Positions 19,225 to 29,446 of a stretch of 64,000 bases of DNA are shown here, one piece after another. A program made the translations under genes and the position numbers. The stretch spans positions 372,001-436,000 of the forward strand of contig JBOGNO010000001.1 of NCBI GenBank assembly GCA_050747245.1, given 5' to 3'. Under the pieces are notes generated by a model. That model was not told where the DNA came from. It worked only from the letters and a program-made list of their open reading frames with translations, and did not search any database. Each line of letters opens with the position of its first letter. Positions within the stretch are counted from its first letter, which is position 1. This DNA is from JBOGNO01 sp050747245 (GTDB taxonomy: Bacteria; Acidobacteriota; Terriglobia; Acidiferrales; UBA7541).

Positions 19225-19314
19225 TGGCTCCCGGCCCAGACGCGTATCCTGGGCGGGATAGACTTCCCCCATTCCGTGCGCGCGCACCGGCGCCACAATC
19301 TCGTGGCGTCCCAC
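19225..19314 (-). pseudogene. Remnant of a Ser/Thr protein kinase N-terminus
   Basis: GRHEIVAPVRAHGMGEVYPA then QDTRLGRE resembles the start of an acidobacterial serine/threonine kinase domain (usual form Y.I.ApIGaGGMGeVYrArDtrL.R). Homology ends before the VAIK lysine, and the following sequence does not continue the fold. The rest of the 18714-19552 gap shows no gene. Confidence 0.5.
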
Positions 19315-19552
19315 GATTCAGAATAAAAGCCCGCGCAGTTCATAGCTATCTGAGGTGTTGAGTGCAGTCCCGCGCATAACATGACACGTAGAAGTGCATC
19401 TGACGCTTCCGAGGTCCGGCTGTGGAAAGTCAGAAAATCGATTGGCGGGTGGCCGACCCACTGAATTTATTGCGAGTGGGTGTAGAATGCATTCCGTTTT
19501 CCAACCTAATAAGTAGATCTTGAAATCGTCACGCGAAGAGGCAGGAAATGGG

Positions 19553-21820
19553 ATGAGCGCATTCGACCAGCAGGTGACGGCCGCCAAGCAGTGGTTTGCG
19601 AGCCCCCGGTTCGCGGGCATCGTCCGCCTCTACTCTCCGCGTGAACTGGCCGAGCAGCAGGGCACGATTTCGAGCGACTACACCATTGCGCGCCGGGCAG
19701 CCGAAGAGTTCTACGCCCGCCTGCGCGAGCTCTTCGAGCAGCGCAAACAGATTACGACGTTCGGTCCGTATTCGCCGGGCCAGGCGGTTACCCTGAAGCG
19801 GATGGGGATAGAAGGCATCTACCTTGGCGGCTGGGCAACCTCCGCCAAGGGTTCGTTCTCAGAGGATCCCGGTCCGGACCTCGCAAGCTACCCGCTCAGC
19901 CAGGTGCCAGATGAGGCGGCCGTGCTGGTCCGCGCGCTTCTTACAGCTGACAAAAATCAACACTTTGCCCGCGCACGGATGAGCGAAGAGCAGCGCAAGG
20001 CGACGCCAGTAGTCGATTACCGGCCGTTCATCATCGCGGATGCCGACACTGGCCACGGCGGGGACGCGCACGTGCGCAATCTAATCCGCCGCTTCGTGGA
20101 GGTGGGGGTTCCCGGCTACCACATCGAAGACCAGAAGCCCGGAGCGAAGAAGTGCGGCCACCAGAGCGGCAAGGTGCTCGTTGCCGAGGACGAGCAGATT
20201 AGGCGTCTAAACGCGGCTCGTTTGCAGCTGGATATCATGCGCGTGCCGGGCATCATTGTGGCCCGAACCGATGCGGAAGCGGCAACGTTTCTCGATAATC
20301 GAAGCGACGAGCGAGATCAACCTTTCATCCTCGGCGCAACCAACACTCAGCTGCCAAGTTATCGCATCGGCTATCTGGCCATTTTGAGGAAACTGTTCGA
20401 ACTTGGAGTCGAGGTCCGCGGGCATCTGCTGTTCGCCGTGTCCGAAGACGAGTTCGAGACGGCCTTTGCCTGGCTCGCGCAGTTCGGCCTCATGTCGATG
20501 ATCACGGAGAATGCCCAAGGCCTCGCGCATGCGTCCGCAACGGAGCTCGACGCTGCGCTCGAAAGGATCGACACGCGCTATACGGAAACCTGGAAGGCAG
20601 CAGCTGGGCTTAAAACATATTCGCAGGCGGTCGCCGACATAATGGAGTCCCGAACGGACGAAGGCGAACGATTCGAGATGAGTATCGAGGATTGGCTGGC
20701 GTTCTCGAAGCGCGCTTCCTTTTATGAAGTGCGCGAGCGAGCTAAATCGATGGGTATCCGGGTCGTTTGGGACTGCGAGCTGCCCAAAACGCCCGAAGGC
20801 TTCTATCAGATCCGCGGTGGGATCGATTATGCCATCGCCAAATCACTGGCGGCAGCGCCCTTCGCGGACATTCTTTGGATGGAAACCAAGACGGCGGACC
20901 TGGAAGACGCCAGGAAGTTCGCACATGCGATCCACGCACAATATCCCGACAAGATGCTGGCGTACAATTTGTCGCCGTCGTTCAACTGGGACACCACGGG
21001 CATGAGCGACGAAGAGATGAAGCGCTTCCCGGAGGAGCTCGGAAAGCTGGGGTTCGTCTTCAACTTCATCACTTACGGTGGACACCAGATCGACGGCATG
21101 GCGGCCGAGGAATTCGCGACGGCATTGAAGGAGGACGGGATGCTGGGGCTGGCGCGCCTGCAGCGCAAGTTCCGGCTGCTGGAGTCTCCCTATCGGACGC
21201 CGCAGACGTTGGTGGGAGGACCCCGGCTCGACGGCGCATTGATGGCTTCGTCGGGACGCACGGCGGCCACGAAGGCGATGGGCAAGGAATCCACACACTT
21301 CCAGCACCTGGTTCAGACCGAGGTCCCCGTCAAGCTGCTGGAGGAGTGGCTCGCGGCGTGGGGAAAGCACTGGGGGCATCCGGCCAAGATTCGTGTCGAG
21401 CTGCGTCCTCACACGGCCGGATCGGAACTCTTGGAAGTGAGCGTACTCGACGAGGGCAACACCGAAAAGCTCGCCAACATTATCTTCGCCAATGCCCAGG
21501 ATCGTCGGGGGCAGAACTTCCTCTCGGTGCGCGATCAGAGCACGGTCGCGCCGCTACGCAAGAAGCGATTGATGGCCCTGGTCCAATTGTTTCTGATCCA
21601 CCGCTACAAAGCCAGCAGCGTGCACTACGTTACTCCCACCGAAGACAACGAGTCCCAAACGATGAAAATGAAAGGTCTGGGGATTTTCTCGGACGTGCAC
21701 ACAGAAGTTGGTCAAATCATCGTCGCGCACGTCAACGCGCAGCGTGTTGCCGAGCTGCTCAAGCCTGACGGGGCTGCCCTCTTGGAGATGATCCGTAAAA
21801 CGTCGCCACAGTCGGTGTAG
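19553..21820 (+). CDS. aceA: Isocitrate lyase, long ICL2-type
   Basis: Glyoxylate-shunt enzyme that splits isocitrate into succinate and glyoxylate. The catalytic loop KKCGHQSGKVL is present near residue 200, preceded by the metal/substrate region IIADADTGHGGDAHVRNLI and followed by IIVARTDAEAA. At about 755 residues it is much longer than AceA (~430) and matches the ICL2 class, whose C-terminal ~160 residues form a regulatory domain. Here that tail starts after FQHLVQTEVPVKLLEEWLAA. The ATG at 19553 is chosen over a TTG 33 bp upstream. It is the last chromosomal gene before the tRNA fragment that marks the island edge. No malate synthase lies nearby. Confidence 0.92.
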   Translation: MSAFDQQVTAAKQWFASPRFAGIVRLYSPRELAEQQGTISSDYTIARRAAEEFYARLRELFEQRKQITTFGPYSPGQAVTLKRMGIEGIYLGGWATSAKGSFSEDPGPDLASYPLSQVPDEAAVLVRALLTADKNQHFARARMSEEQRKATPVVDYRPFIIADADTGHGGDAHVRNLIRRFVEVGVPGYHIEDQKPGAKKCGHQSGKVLVAEDEQIRRLNAARLQLDIMRVPGIIVARTDAEAATFLDNRSDERDQPFILGATNTQLPSYRIGYLAILRKLFELGVEVRGHLLFAVSEDEFETAFAWLAQFGLMSMITENAQGLAHASATELDAALERIDTRYTETWKAAAGLKTYSQAVADIMESRTDEGERFEMSIEDWLAFSKRASFYEVRERAKSMGIRVVWDCELPKTPEGFYQIRGGIDYAIAKSLAAAPFADILWMETKTADLEDARKFAHAIHAQYPDKMLAYNLSPSFNWDTTGMSDEEMKRFPEELGKLGFVFNFITYGGHQIDGMAAEEFATALKEDGMLGLARLQRKFRLLESPYRTPQTLVGGPRLDGALMASSGRTAATKAMGKESTHFQHLVQTEVPVKLLEEWLAAWGKHWGHPAKIRVELRPHTAGSELLEVSVLDEGNTEKLANIIFANAQDRRGQNFLSVRDQSTVAPLRKKRLMALVQLFLIHRYKASSVHYVTPTEDNESQTMKMKGLGIFSDVHTEVGQIIVAHVNAQRVAELLKPDGAALLEMIRKTSPQSV

Positions 21821-22007
21821 TCACCAGCGGCAGCCCATCATCATTCCTGCGACCGCCCACTTCCCATCGGGGCGTCGGTAGCATACGCTCGAATTGACAA
21901 CATCGAAACTCGACTTGACGCGAGCCCAGAACGGGGACGGGGTCCCACAAAAGTCCTCACGGTAGATGGCAACAAGGCTGGAGCGGGGGTGCAATCGTGT
22001 GAAAGAA

Positions 22008-22053
22008 ATGGCGCGCCTGAGAGGAGTTGAACCTCCGACCTCTGGTTCCGGAG
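22008..22053 (-). repeat. att repeat: displaced 3' half of tRNA-Arg
   Basis: These 46 bp are identical to 57001-57046, covering the tRNA from the anticodon loop through the encoded CCA. The match breaks at both ends (A/T at the left, TT/AC at the right). There is no 5' half here, so no tRNA can be made. This is what integration at a tRNA 3' end leaves at the far side of the element. The next 340 bp (22054-22393) hold no gene I can support. Confidence 0.85.
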
Positions 22054-22393
22054 TTCAGTGAAAAATAGCTATCCTGTTGGTTCGCTTTGCTTTCTGTTCG
22101 GTGCTGGTACGTGGTTTTCCCTGCTGTTGGGCTCTTAGTGTTCCGAAATTGTTCCGAATAGAATTCCGTCATTTCATGGCCAATTCTGTAAACGAACCTC
22201 TTTCCAGAGCACGTGTTCTGCCTCGAAAGGAAATCCATTTTACCCAGTTTCTGGTAATTCACTTCTCGGCCAAGCGAATTGTTTTCTGGTGGTAGACTAT
22301 CCTGAAGTTGATTTGCTCGGTTGACATTTGGGCGTTACCGAGGATTGATTCGCCTAGAGCATACAAAATACGCAAGTGGCCACTAGTCAGCAG

Positions 22394-25300
22394 CTATTCG
22401 GTTGGTCCTTCCCAATGAACGAGCTTGAGATCCAGAACAAAGATGCTGTAGAAAACGGGCACGAGCAACAATGTGATGAACGTGGCCACACCGAGGCCAC
22501 CGATCTGCGAGTAACAGAGTGGTTTCCAAAGTGGTCCGCCATGCAAAGCGAGCGGAAATAGAGCCAGCACTGTGGCACCGACGGTAATCAACACCGGCCG
22601 AAGGCGGGCGATACCGGCATCGACCAGCGCGCGTTTCATCGGTTCGCCCTTTTCGTGCATTTCCTCAATAAAGTCGAAGAGCACGATAACGTGACTGACG
22701 ATTACGCCTATGAGGCTGGCAATGCCCAGAAAAGCCATGAAACCGAACGGCGTTCCTGTGACAAAGAGAGCCAAGAGAGCGCCTACGATTCCATAAGGGA
22801 CAGCGGCAAAGACGAGCAGCGGCTTGACGGCGTGATTGAACTGCAGCACGAGCGCGAGAAAAATTGCTGCGATGGAAATTCCCATGACAATCGCGAGATT
22901 GCGGAAGCCCTCAACCTGCTTAGCATTCTCGCCGCCGATAATCATCTTGTAACCCGCCGGAAGCGACGCCTGAAAAGCCAGGAGCTTCGGCATCGCCGCG
23001 CTCAGAATTTCCGAGGAGAGTGCGCCGCTGGCCGGAGCGCACTCCACACTGATGGTACGGAAATGCTCCTGCCGCCGAATCCTTTGGGATTCCAAATCAT
23101 TTTTGATCGAGGAAATCTGAATGAGCGGAACTTTTTGCGTGGACTGAGAAGAATAAACGTAGAGGTTCTGAATATCGGATAGCTGCGCCCTTTCCTCCAT
23201 TCGCAATCGTGCCACAACGGGTATCTGCTTATTTCCCTCGCGCATAACCATAACAGTCGTGCCGCTAAGGGCGGCGGTGGTCGAGGCGGCCACGTCCGAG
23301 TTAGTTACTCCGGCAAGATTTGCGCGATCAGGGTCAATTTCCAGCCTTACCGCTGTGCTTTCCTCATCCCAATCGTTATGAACACGAACAGCCTTTGGAA
23401 TTGCACGAAAAATGTCCTCGACTTTTCCAGAGAGCGCTCGAAGGGTTCGGATATCTTCTGGTTCTCGATCGGGAGCGACATCCGCCTGGCTTGAAATCAT
23501 GACCTGAACGGGTTGCTCGACAGGGTTGGTCTGAAGCTGCTTTACTTCGATGCGTGCTCCGGGGACTTGCGAGCTGACCGCGGCCTGTAGCGGCCCGACC
23601 AAGGTCGGGGTATCCTCTTTGTCATCCACCTCAAGGATAATTTGCGCGTAATTTAACTGAGTCATTTCAGGGGACACAGATACCCAGAATCGCGGCCCGC
23701 CCCCACCAACGAACGTGGTGAGCGAATGCAAGACCTGTCGCGGCTTTCCGTCTTTGCCCGGATGCTCGCGCCCGTAGGCCCCTGCGGCTTGACGAATGGA
23801 GTCCTCCGCGTACTGAGCCGCTTCGCTTGTGGCGGATAGAGGCGCATCATTTGGCAGCCAAATGTCCACGGTTGCCCAGTACTGGACATCGTCCGGGAAG
23901 AACTGGCTCCTTAACTGTTTCGCCGCAAAGAATCCGATCAGAAGAAAAACAAACGATCCAGCGAGGACTTTCCAACGATGCTCGATGGCCAAGGTGGCGA
24001 CGCGCGCATAGAAGCCGATGAACCCGCGCTTGCGTCTCTCCTCCAAGGATTGCTCCGGCTTATTGCTGCGGCGCAAGAAATAGTACCCAAGGAGCGGGAT
24101 GAAGGTCATTGAAACAAGCCGAGAGGAAACCAAGGCGCAGGCCATTACGATCGGCAGGCTATAGAGGAAATTTCCAGTGTTACCCGTCAGCATCAGAAAC
24201 GGCAGATACGCAGCGATGTTCGTGATGGTGGCAAACATGATGGCCTTGGCCAATTTCGTGGGCCCGAGCCACGCCGATACCAAGCTCGGCTGGCCTTCCG
24301 CCAGACTGCGTTTGATGGCGTCGCCCGCGACGACAGGATCATCGACCAACAAGCCTAACGCGATGATCAGTGTGGCGATGGACACCTGCTGTAAATCGAT
24401 GCCCAGAATGTAGGCGAAACCGAAGGTCATTGCCAGAGTGATGGGAATCGAAAACGCCATCAGAACCGCGGAGCGCCATTCCCAGAATCCGAGCAGCGAA
24501 ACAAGGATGACAAGAGCGATCGCTTCGTACAGCGCGTCCATAAAGAGATCGATGTTTTCTTTCACCTGACGCGGCTGGTCGGAGGTCCTGACTATCATTA
24601 GGTCCGCCGGCAAAATTTGTCGAACCGCGGCAAGCTTCTCATCGATATTCTTGCCGAAACGACTGATTTGTTCACCTGACCGCATGAAAATCGCCACAGT
24701 CACAGCTCGACTGCGCTGCCATATTCCTTGGGAATCGCACCAGGTGTAGTAATTCAGGAATTTGGCGGGACTCTGATAGCCGCGACTGATTTCCACGAGA
24801 TCCCGCAAATAGACGGGGCTGCCGGAAGACGAAGCGCCAATAATCACGTCGCCGATGGACTTGGCCGACTGAAATTCGCCGGACGGGTCGATGATGACGT
24901 TTTTCTGGCCAACTTCGAGGACTCCACCAGGTAGCGCAATGTTGCGCGCCTGGAGGAGGCTCTGAAGCCTGGAAGGTTGGACACCGTAATTCGCAAGACG
25001 CTCTTGCGAATAATCGAGATAGACCTGTTCGGACAGAACTCCCGCGCGCTGGTACTTGGAGGCTTGTGGGGCGCCGATAAGCGTTCTGGCAATCAAGTCT
25101 GTGAAATCATCCAACTCCCGATAGCTGTACTTATCGCCTGCGACTGCAGCCATTTTCTTGGCCGTTTCACTCGTATCATGAATCAACACAGGGCCCCAGG
25201 CATCCGGATGAAATTCGGAAACGTGCAGGCGCTCGTGAATGTATCGGTCGATATAGCTTCGAATTTCAGGGTCGCTGTGCGCTGAAGATCCGTCGAGGCC

Positions 25301-26032
25301 TATGTAGCCGGGGCCAGCAAACAGGCGCACGTCGCGGAATACTCCGTCTTGCTGTGCAAGCTGCGAGAAGGTGTCAAATTCCCGGCGTACGGCATCCGGG
25401 GACACCGACTGCGGAAAACAGTACACCGCGCTAACACGCGGATCCCTGGACTTGCCGGGTTTTGACTTGCGCGCTTCTTCGACCGCACTCCGCAAGATGC
25501 GCGCTCGAATCGCAATCTCTACTTCGTCCAATCGCGGGCTGGCAACAGTGAGCATCAGCGCCGCGGTATCTCCAAAATCGCTTTGAAACTGAATGGGGCC
25601 CGCGCCCTGAGGAAGCTGGCCATTCAAGGCATTGAGTTTCAGGTTGATGTCGCTGAATTGTTTTTTTGTGTCGCTGACATTTTCAGCCAATTGAACGTAG
25701 ATGATCGAGAGACCCGGTAGAGTAATCGAACGAATGCCGTAGTCCGCCGCGGTTGCCGGATGGATGTAGGAGTTCTCTGCAATCGTTTCCTCGATAGGCC
25801 GTGTCACCAGCTGTTCCACTTCTTGCGCTTTGACTCCAGGCCAGGGAGTCAGCGCCACGGCGACGCGAACGGGCAGATCGGGGTCCTTCCGCTGCGGCAT
25901 CGAATTGTATCCATACCATCCCCACAAAACCGTGCCTAAAAGGAGAACCCCCGCGATTTGCCGGTGCTCGACGAAGAAGCGTGGGGTATTGTGAGTTTTC
26001 TCGATGATGTCTGCATCAGTTGTATGAGCCAT
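22394..26032 (-). CDS. RND-family efflux pump inner-membrane transporter
   Basis: About 1212 residues, AcrB/HAE1-like. Twelve membrane helices in the usual 1+5/1+5 layout start with VLLLGTVLWGWYGYN. The proton-relay pair is present in IIALGLLVDDPVVAGDAIKR (the AcrB D407/D408 site). Compared with ~1050 for AcrB the first porter region is enlarged (about residues 170-330, including EFHPDAWGPVLIHDTSE). The ATG at 26032 has GGAG 8 nt upstream; the frame runs further up to a TTG. It is the last gene of the TolC-MFP-RND operon. Substrates cannot be inferred; metal-type CzcA features are not evident. Confidence 0.9.
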   Translation of the reverse strand: MAHTTDADIIEKTHNTPRFFVEHRQIAGVLLLGTVLWGWYGYNSMPQRKDPDLPVRVAVALTPWPGVKAQEVEQLVTRPIEETIAENSYIHPATAADYGIRSITLPGLSIIYVQLAENVSDTKKQFSDINLKLNALNGQLPQGAGPIQFQSDFGDTAALMLTVASPRLDEVEIAIRARILRSAVEEARKSKPGKSRDPRVSAVYCFPQSVSPDAVRREFDTFSQLAQQDGVFRDVRLFAGPGYIGLDGSSAHSDPEIRSYIDRYIHERLHVSEFHPDAWGPVLIHDTSETAKKMAAVAGDKYSYRELDDFTDLIARTLIGAPQASKYQRAGVLSEQVYLDYSQERLANYGVQPSRLQSLLQARNIALPGGVLEVGQKNVIIDPSGEFQSAKSIGDVIIGASSSGSPVYLRDLVEISRGYQSPAKFLNYYTWCDSQGIWQRSRAVTVAIFMRSGEQISRFGKNIDEKLAAVRQILPADLMIVRTSDQPRQVKENIDLFMDALYEAIALVILVSLLGFWEWRSAVLMAFSIPITLAMTFGFAYILGIDLQQVSIATLIIALGLLVDDPVVAGDAIKRSLAEGQPSLVSAWLGPTKLAKAIMFATITNIAAYLPFLMLTGNTGNFLYSLPIVMACALVSSRLVSMTFIPLLGYYFLRRSNKPEQSLEERRKRGFIGFYARVATLAIEHRWKVLAGSFVFLLIGFFAAKQLRSQFFPDDVQYWATVDIWLPNDAPLSATSEAAQYAEDSIRQAAGAYGREHPGKDGKPRQVLHSLTTFVGGGGPRFWVSVSPEMTQLNYAQIILEVDDKEDTPTLVGPLQAAVSSQVPGARIEVKQLQTNPVEQPVQVMISSQADVAPDREPEDIRTLRALSGKVEDIFRAIPKAVRVHNDWDEESTAVRLEIDPDRANLAGVTNSDVAASTTAALSGTTVMVMREGNKQIPVVARLRMEERAQLSDIQNLYVYSSQSTQKVPLIQISSIKNDLESQRIRRQEHFRTISVECAPASGALSSEILSAAMPKLLAFQASLPAGYKMIIGGENAKQVEGFRNLAIVMGISIAAIFLALVLQFNHAVKPLLVFAAVPYGIVGALLALFVTGTPFGFMAFLGIASLIGVIVSHVIVLFDFIEEMHEKGEPMKRALVDAGIARLRPVLITVGATVLALFPLALHGGPLWKPLCYSQIGGLGVATFITLLLVPVFYSIFVLDLKLVHWEGPTE

Positions 26033-26122
26033 AAGTCGCTCTCCTGCTTGCGCGGCTCTTCGTGCTACGGCCCCATGATTCGAGAAGAGATTTCTTGCAA
26101 GATTGGACGTGAACAAGACACT

Positions 26123-27271
26123 TCATGGCATCACCTGAATTGCATCGCCATCCTTGATCAGCGTGCCGCCAACAACAACGACGCGCTCGCCAACCTGAAG
26201 GCCTTTCGTCACTGTAATCATGTTTCCCAACGTGTCTCCGATTTCAACGACCCTCTCACGAGCTATGCTCTTTCCACCTGTGTCATCCACCACAAATACG
26301 GCAAACCCATCAGTACGCTTGCTGGATCGAACGACCGCGCTTAAGGGAACGACGATCGCAATCTGTGGCAGTTTGCCTGCCCCCAAGACCAACGTCGCGA
26401 CCATCCCCGGTTTCAGACGGTTGTCTGCATTAGGAATCGTGACTTCGACGGAGAACACTCGGCTCTTTGGATCGGCGGATGGCGACACGGCAGTGATTTT
26501 TCCGTGGAACTCCCCGGGCAAAGAGGACGTGGTGATCGTTTGAGAAGTCCCTAGCCTGGCGGAATGTACGGTTATGTCTGGAACACCGAAGACGGCTTTA
26601 ACTAGATGGGTATCCGCTACAACGAATGCCTGAGTACCCGTGCCTACGAGGGCGCCAATTTCAACATCCCGCTCCACAACCCATCCGTCGAGCGGCGACC
26701 GGAGTGAGCAGTCGTTGAACGCGGTAGCCGCCACCTGCAAATCTGCTTTTGCGTTGGCAACTGCTGCGGCATTGGAATCGAACGAACTCTTGGCTGCATC
26801 GTATTGAGACTTGGTCAAGCTGTCACTCGAGAAAAGGTTCGAGGCACGATCGAAATCCAGTTTCGCACGGTCGTATATAGCCTGGGCTTGCGCCAGCTGG
26901 GCCTTCGCTGAATTAACCTTCTCCAAATAATCGCTCTCTCGAACGTGGGCAAGTACTTCGCCTCGCTTCACGCGGTCGCCTAGCTGCAATATCCGCACAC
27001 GACCGTCCGCACCCTTCTGCTGTGCGATGTTGTCCACATATCCGGAGGACTTGAACGCAAGATTGACTTGCGTGAATGCGTTGATGTTTGCAGAGTAACG
27101 GATGCCGCCGCTCTCCTGGAAATTGCTGGCAGCGCTTACTCGCACGGGAGTTGGCGGGCTAGCGGGGAGATTCTCGCTGCTGCAACTCGATGACAACCCG
27201 GCAATCACCAGAAATGCCGTCGTAAAGACGCTCTCGCAAGACACTCCAATTCGCTTCAAATTCTTAGGCAT
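26123..27271 (-). CDS. RND efflux periplasmic adaptor (membrane fusion protein)
   Basis: A 382-residue adaptor with a lipoprotein-like signal (VIAGLSSSCSS). The barrel-sandwich halves read VNLAFKSSGYVDNIAQQKG and LRSPLDGWVVERDVEIGALV. A helical hairpin with coiled-coil character (AKAQLAQAQAIYDRAKLDFD) lies between them, and beta-barrel and membrane-proximal parts follow (RLKPGMVATLVLGAG). It links the inner-membrane pump to the TolC-like channel. It starts 3 bp after the TolC-like gene, and 90 bp separate it from the pump gene. Confidence 0.9.
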   Translation of the reverse strand: MPKNLKRIGVSCESVFTTAFLVIAGLSSSCSSENLPASPPTPVRVSAASNFQESGGIRYSANINAFTQVNLAFKSSGYVDNIAQQKGADGRVRILQLGDRVKRGEVLAHVRESDYLEKVNSAKAQLAQAQAIYDRAKLDFDRASNLFSSDSLTKSQYDAAKSSFDSNAAAVANAKADLQVAATAFNDCSLRSPLDGWVVERDVEIGALVGTGTQAFVVADTHLVKAVFGVPDITVHSARLGTSQTITTSSLPGEFHGKITAVSPSADPKSRVFSVEVTIPNADNRLKPGMVATLVLGAGKLPQIAIVVPLSAVVRSSKRTDGFAVFVVDDTGGKSIARERVVEIGDTLGNMITVTKGLQVGERVVVVGGTLIKDGDAIQVMP

Positions 27272-27274
27272 GAG

Positions 27275-28615
27275 TTATTCCTCGCCCAAAGACTTTTCGA
27301 AATCGGCTTTCGCGGCCCAGAAGGACAGCAAAGCCTGATTGTACTGATCCGTTGAAGTCTCCAGAGACATCTTCTGCTGAAGAACATCCTTCAAGACGGC
27401 CGACTTTTGTTCGTACTGGTTCATCACCACCCGAAGCTTTTCGCGTTCCGCGTCGAGTTGGAGCGCAGTCGCACGGAGCAATGCCCGAGTTTCGGAGAGC
27501 TTTCGGAATTTGGCACTCACTTCCAGCAGAATTTCAGCTTCCGTCTCGTTCGCTTCGTTCTTCGACTGTTCGACGGCTTTGGCAGCGGCAACCAACTCGT
27601 GCCTCCTCCGCCCCCACTCAAACGGATCCCAGGTGACCAGCACACCTACAGAGGCTACGTTGGACGGCAGAAAATTTACATTGGCGAACGAGATGTCATT
27701 TGCGACCAGGCTCACGTCCGGGATGTATTGCGTTTTGGTGATGCGGCGGTTCAGTTCCGCCTGTTCTATGCTCAGACGAGCTTCGCGCAATTCCGGTCGC
27801 GCGGACAGCGCTTGCGCCTGAGCGATTTCCAGACTGGTCTCGACGGACGAAGCATCGGGGACCTCCACAACCGTAAAGTCGGTTCGAATATCACGCCCTA
27901 AGTAATCATTCAGCTGCTCTTTCTGACTTGCGAGGGAATCGCGCAACGTCAGGTTGTTATATTCCTCCTGCGCAATTTTCGCCTTTACGTCCATGGTGTC
28001 TGACTTGAGCGCAGTCTTTTCAGTGACGTACTGTTCGGTAATGCGATCCAGCTCCCGGTCGAACTTTAGATTTTCTTCGCTCGATGCGAGTGCGCTTTGC
28101 GTTCGCAGAAGCGCGTAATATTCCTGTTTCACCTGATTGGTGATCGACTGCTTCTGTGCACGTAGCTTCTGTTCGTCTGCAAGTTTGGATACCTCGGCTT
28201 GTTTGATATTTAATCCAATTTTGTATTGCTGCGAGAGTGGCTGAGAAAACCGCGTCAACCCATAAAAAGTCGGCCGAAGCGGCGTGTGAATATTGGTGTT
28301 TGTCGCGGGGACCGGTCCGATGCCTGGAAACGACCCGAATGCCCCGCGCCGAATACTGAAATCTACCGGCGTCAGGAGCTGCGAGCCAAGCGCATACAGG
28401 TTGAGCGATGGAAAACGATACGTGCGCGCTTCGGCGATCTGGTCCTCGTCGATTGACACAGCCAACTGAGCGTTTTTCACAGAACGATTATTGGCCTGCG
28501 CAATGCTGACTGCTTGTTCCAGAGTGAGCACGGCCGGTTCTGACGAAGTCGAGTTCTGCGCAAATGCGGAGACGCTAGTCCCAACCAAAAGGAAAAACAG
28601 GAATGGACGGATCAT
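27275..28615 (-). CDS. TolC-like outer-membrane efflux protein
   Basis: About 446 residues with signal peptide (FLFFLLVGTSVSAFAQ). Two OEP repeats with long coiled-coil helices are visible: LTLEQAVSIAQANNRSVKNA, then ARPELREARLSIEQAELNRR and LVTWDPFEWGRRRHELVAAA. It forms the outer-membrane exit duct for the pump encoded downstream. The ATG at 28615 has GGAGT 5 nt upstream. First gene of the efflux operon; its promoter should lie in 28616-28700. Confidence 0.9.
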   Translation of the reverse strand: MIRPFLFFLLVGTSVSAFAQNSTSSEPAVLTLEQAVSIAQANNRSVKNAQLAVSIDEDQIAEARTYRFPSLNLYALGSQLLTPVDFSIRRGAFGSFPGIGPVPATNTNIHTPLRPTFYGLTRFSQPLSQQYKIGLNIKQAEVSKLADEQKLRAQKQSITNQVKQEYYALLRTQSALASSEENLKFDRELDRITEQYVTEKTALKSDTMDVKAKIAQEEYNNLTLRDSLASQKEQLNDYLGRDIRTDFTVVEVPDASSVETSLEIAQAQALSARPELREARLSIEQAELNRRITKTQYIPDVSLVANDISFANVNFLPSNVASVGVLVTWDPFEWGRRRHELVAAAKAVEQSKNEANETEAEILLEVSAKFRKLSETRALLRATALQLDAEREKLRVVMNQYEQKSAVLKDVLQQKMSLETSTDQYNQALLSFWAAKADFEKSLGEE

Positions 28616-28846
28616 AGAGAACTCCTTTCCCACTCTCAATCAAGAGACGCCAGTCAATTAGTGCGGACTACAGCCGACACCAGGAAACTCGGCGGGGATT
28701 ATATCCTCAAAACTGATTTGGTCGCATCAAGCACCAGCGAATTAAGCCGTAACTGCTCTGGAAAAGTGACTCGACGGAATGATTCTTCTCGACCGCCTTG
28801 GCAAGCTGACGAGGGTCAGGGCCTCGTTTTTTGGTACATCTGCGAG

Positions 28847-28945
28847 AGGCCAGAAGACTTCGTGCGGAGTGCGATTCCCGACTTCGCGATGAGGCCGGTC
28901 GTGATGGTGCTCCTCGATTTGATTGCAAGGCATCTGAGGATTGGT
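28847..28945 (-). pseudogene. Remnant of an integrase-core (DDE) transposase C-terminus
   Basis: The minus frame reads NQIEEHHHDRPHREVGNRTP then HEVFWP, the hallmark C-terminal end of rve-type transposases (usual form YN..RPH..LG..TP.E.F). There is no start, no DDE body and no inverted repeats. It sits in the 28616-29446 gap between the efflux operon and the cytochrome module, as a scar of past transposition. No other gene is seen in that gap. Confidence 0.55.
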
Positions 28946-29358
28946 GCAACTGCTCAATAACATGCGTTTGTGGGCAGCGATTTTCGTAGATATCCGGCGC
29001 GCGAATTCAAGCACTTGCAGATGACCGGGGGAGCAGGGTTTTTGGGCAGGGCGCAGAATGAAGAGTCCAAGGCGGTGCGCTGTCCGGTCTGCACATATTC
29101 TCAGCCGCTCGAAGGAAATAATCATGAGTGTGCTCAGCCCGAAACCAAAGCTATAAAATAGACCTTGTTACTCCCAAAGCTCCTGAAGACGAACATGCAT
29201 TGCTAGTGTAGTACCCTCCGCTGGTGCGGACTGACCGAATAAGCGCCGACAGAGTGCTATCCTCGGACGCGTTCCTCGGGCCGTGCCAAGTAGCTTCCAA
29301 AATCTGCGCTTTCTCTTCCAGCGTGGAATTCAACCATGTGCAACGCGTCACATCACTT

Positions 29359-29374
29359 TGTGACGCGCATCACA
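29359..29374. promoter_or_regulatory. CRP/FNR-family-type site upstream of the decaheme cytochrome
   Basis: TGTGACGCGCATCACA fits the CRP/HcpR pattern TGTGA-N6-TCACA exactly, 73 bp before the start codon at 29447. A partly overlapping dyad (GCGTCAC at 29345, GTGACGC at 29360) adds to it. A similar GTGA-N6-TCAC site precedes the hemerythrin-like gene at 35330. Binding by a CRP/FNR-family regulator is inferred. Confidence 0.55.
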
Positions 29375-29446
29375 GACGCCAGATCGAGATAATTTCAAAC
29401 TCCGACTGTCGCAAGAAGCGATCGTGCGGCGGAATGCGAGGGACCC

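Noticed and set aside
22054..22262. Second integrase remnant next to the left tRNA fragment
   Set aside because: A few bases resemble the end of the integrase gene, but the orientation is wrong and no catalytic motif is seen.
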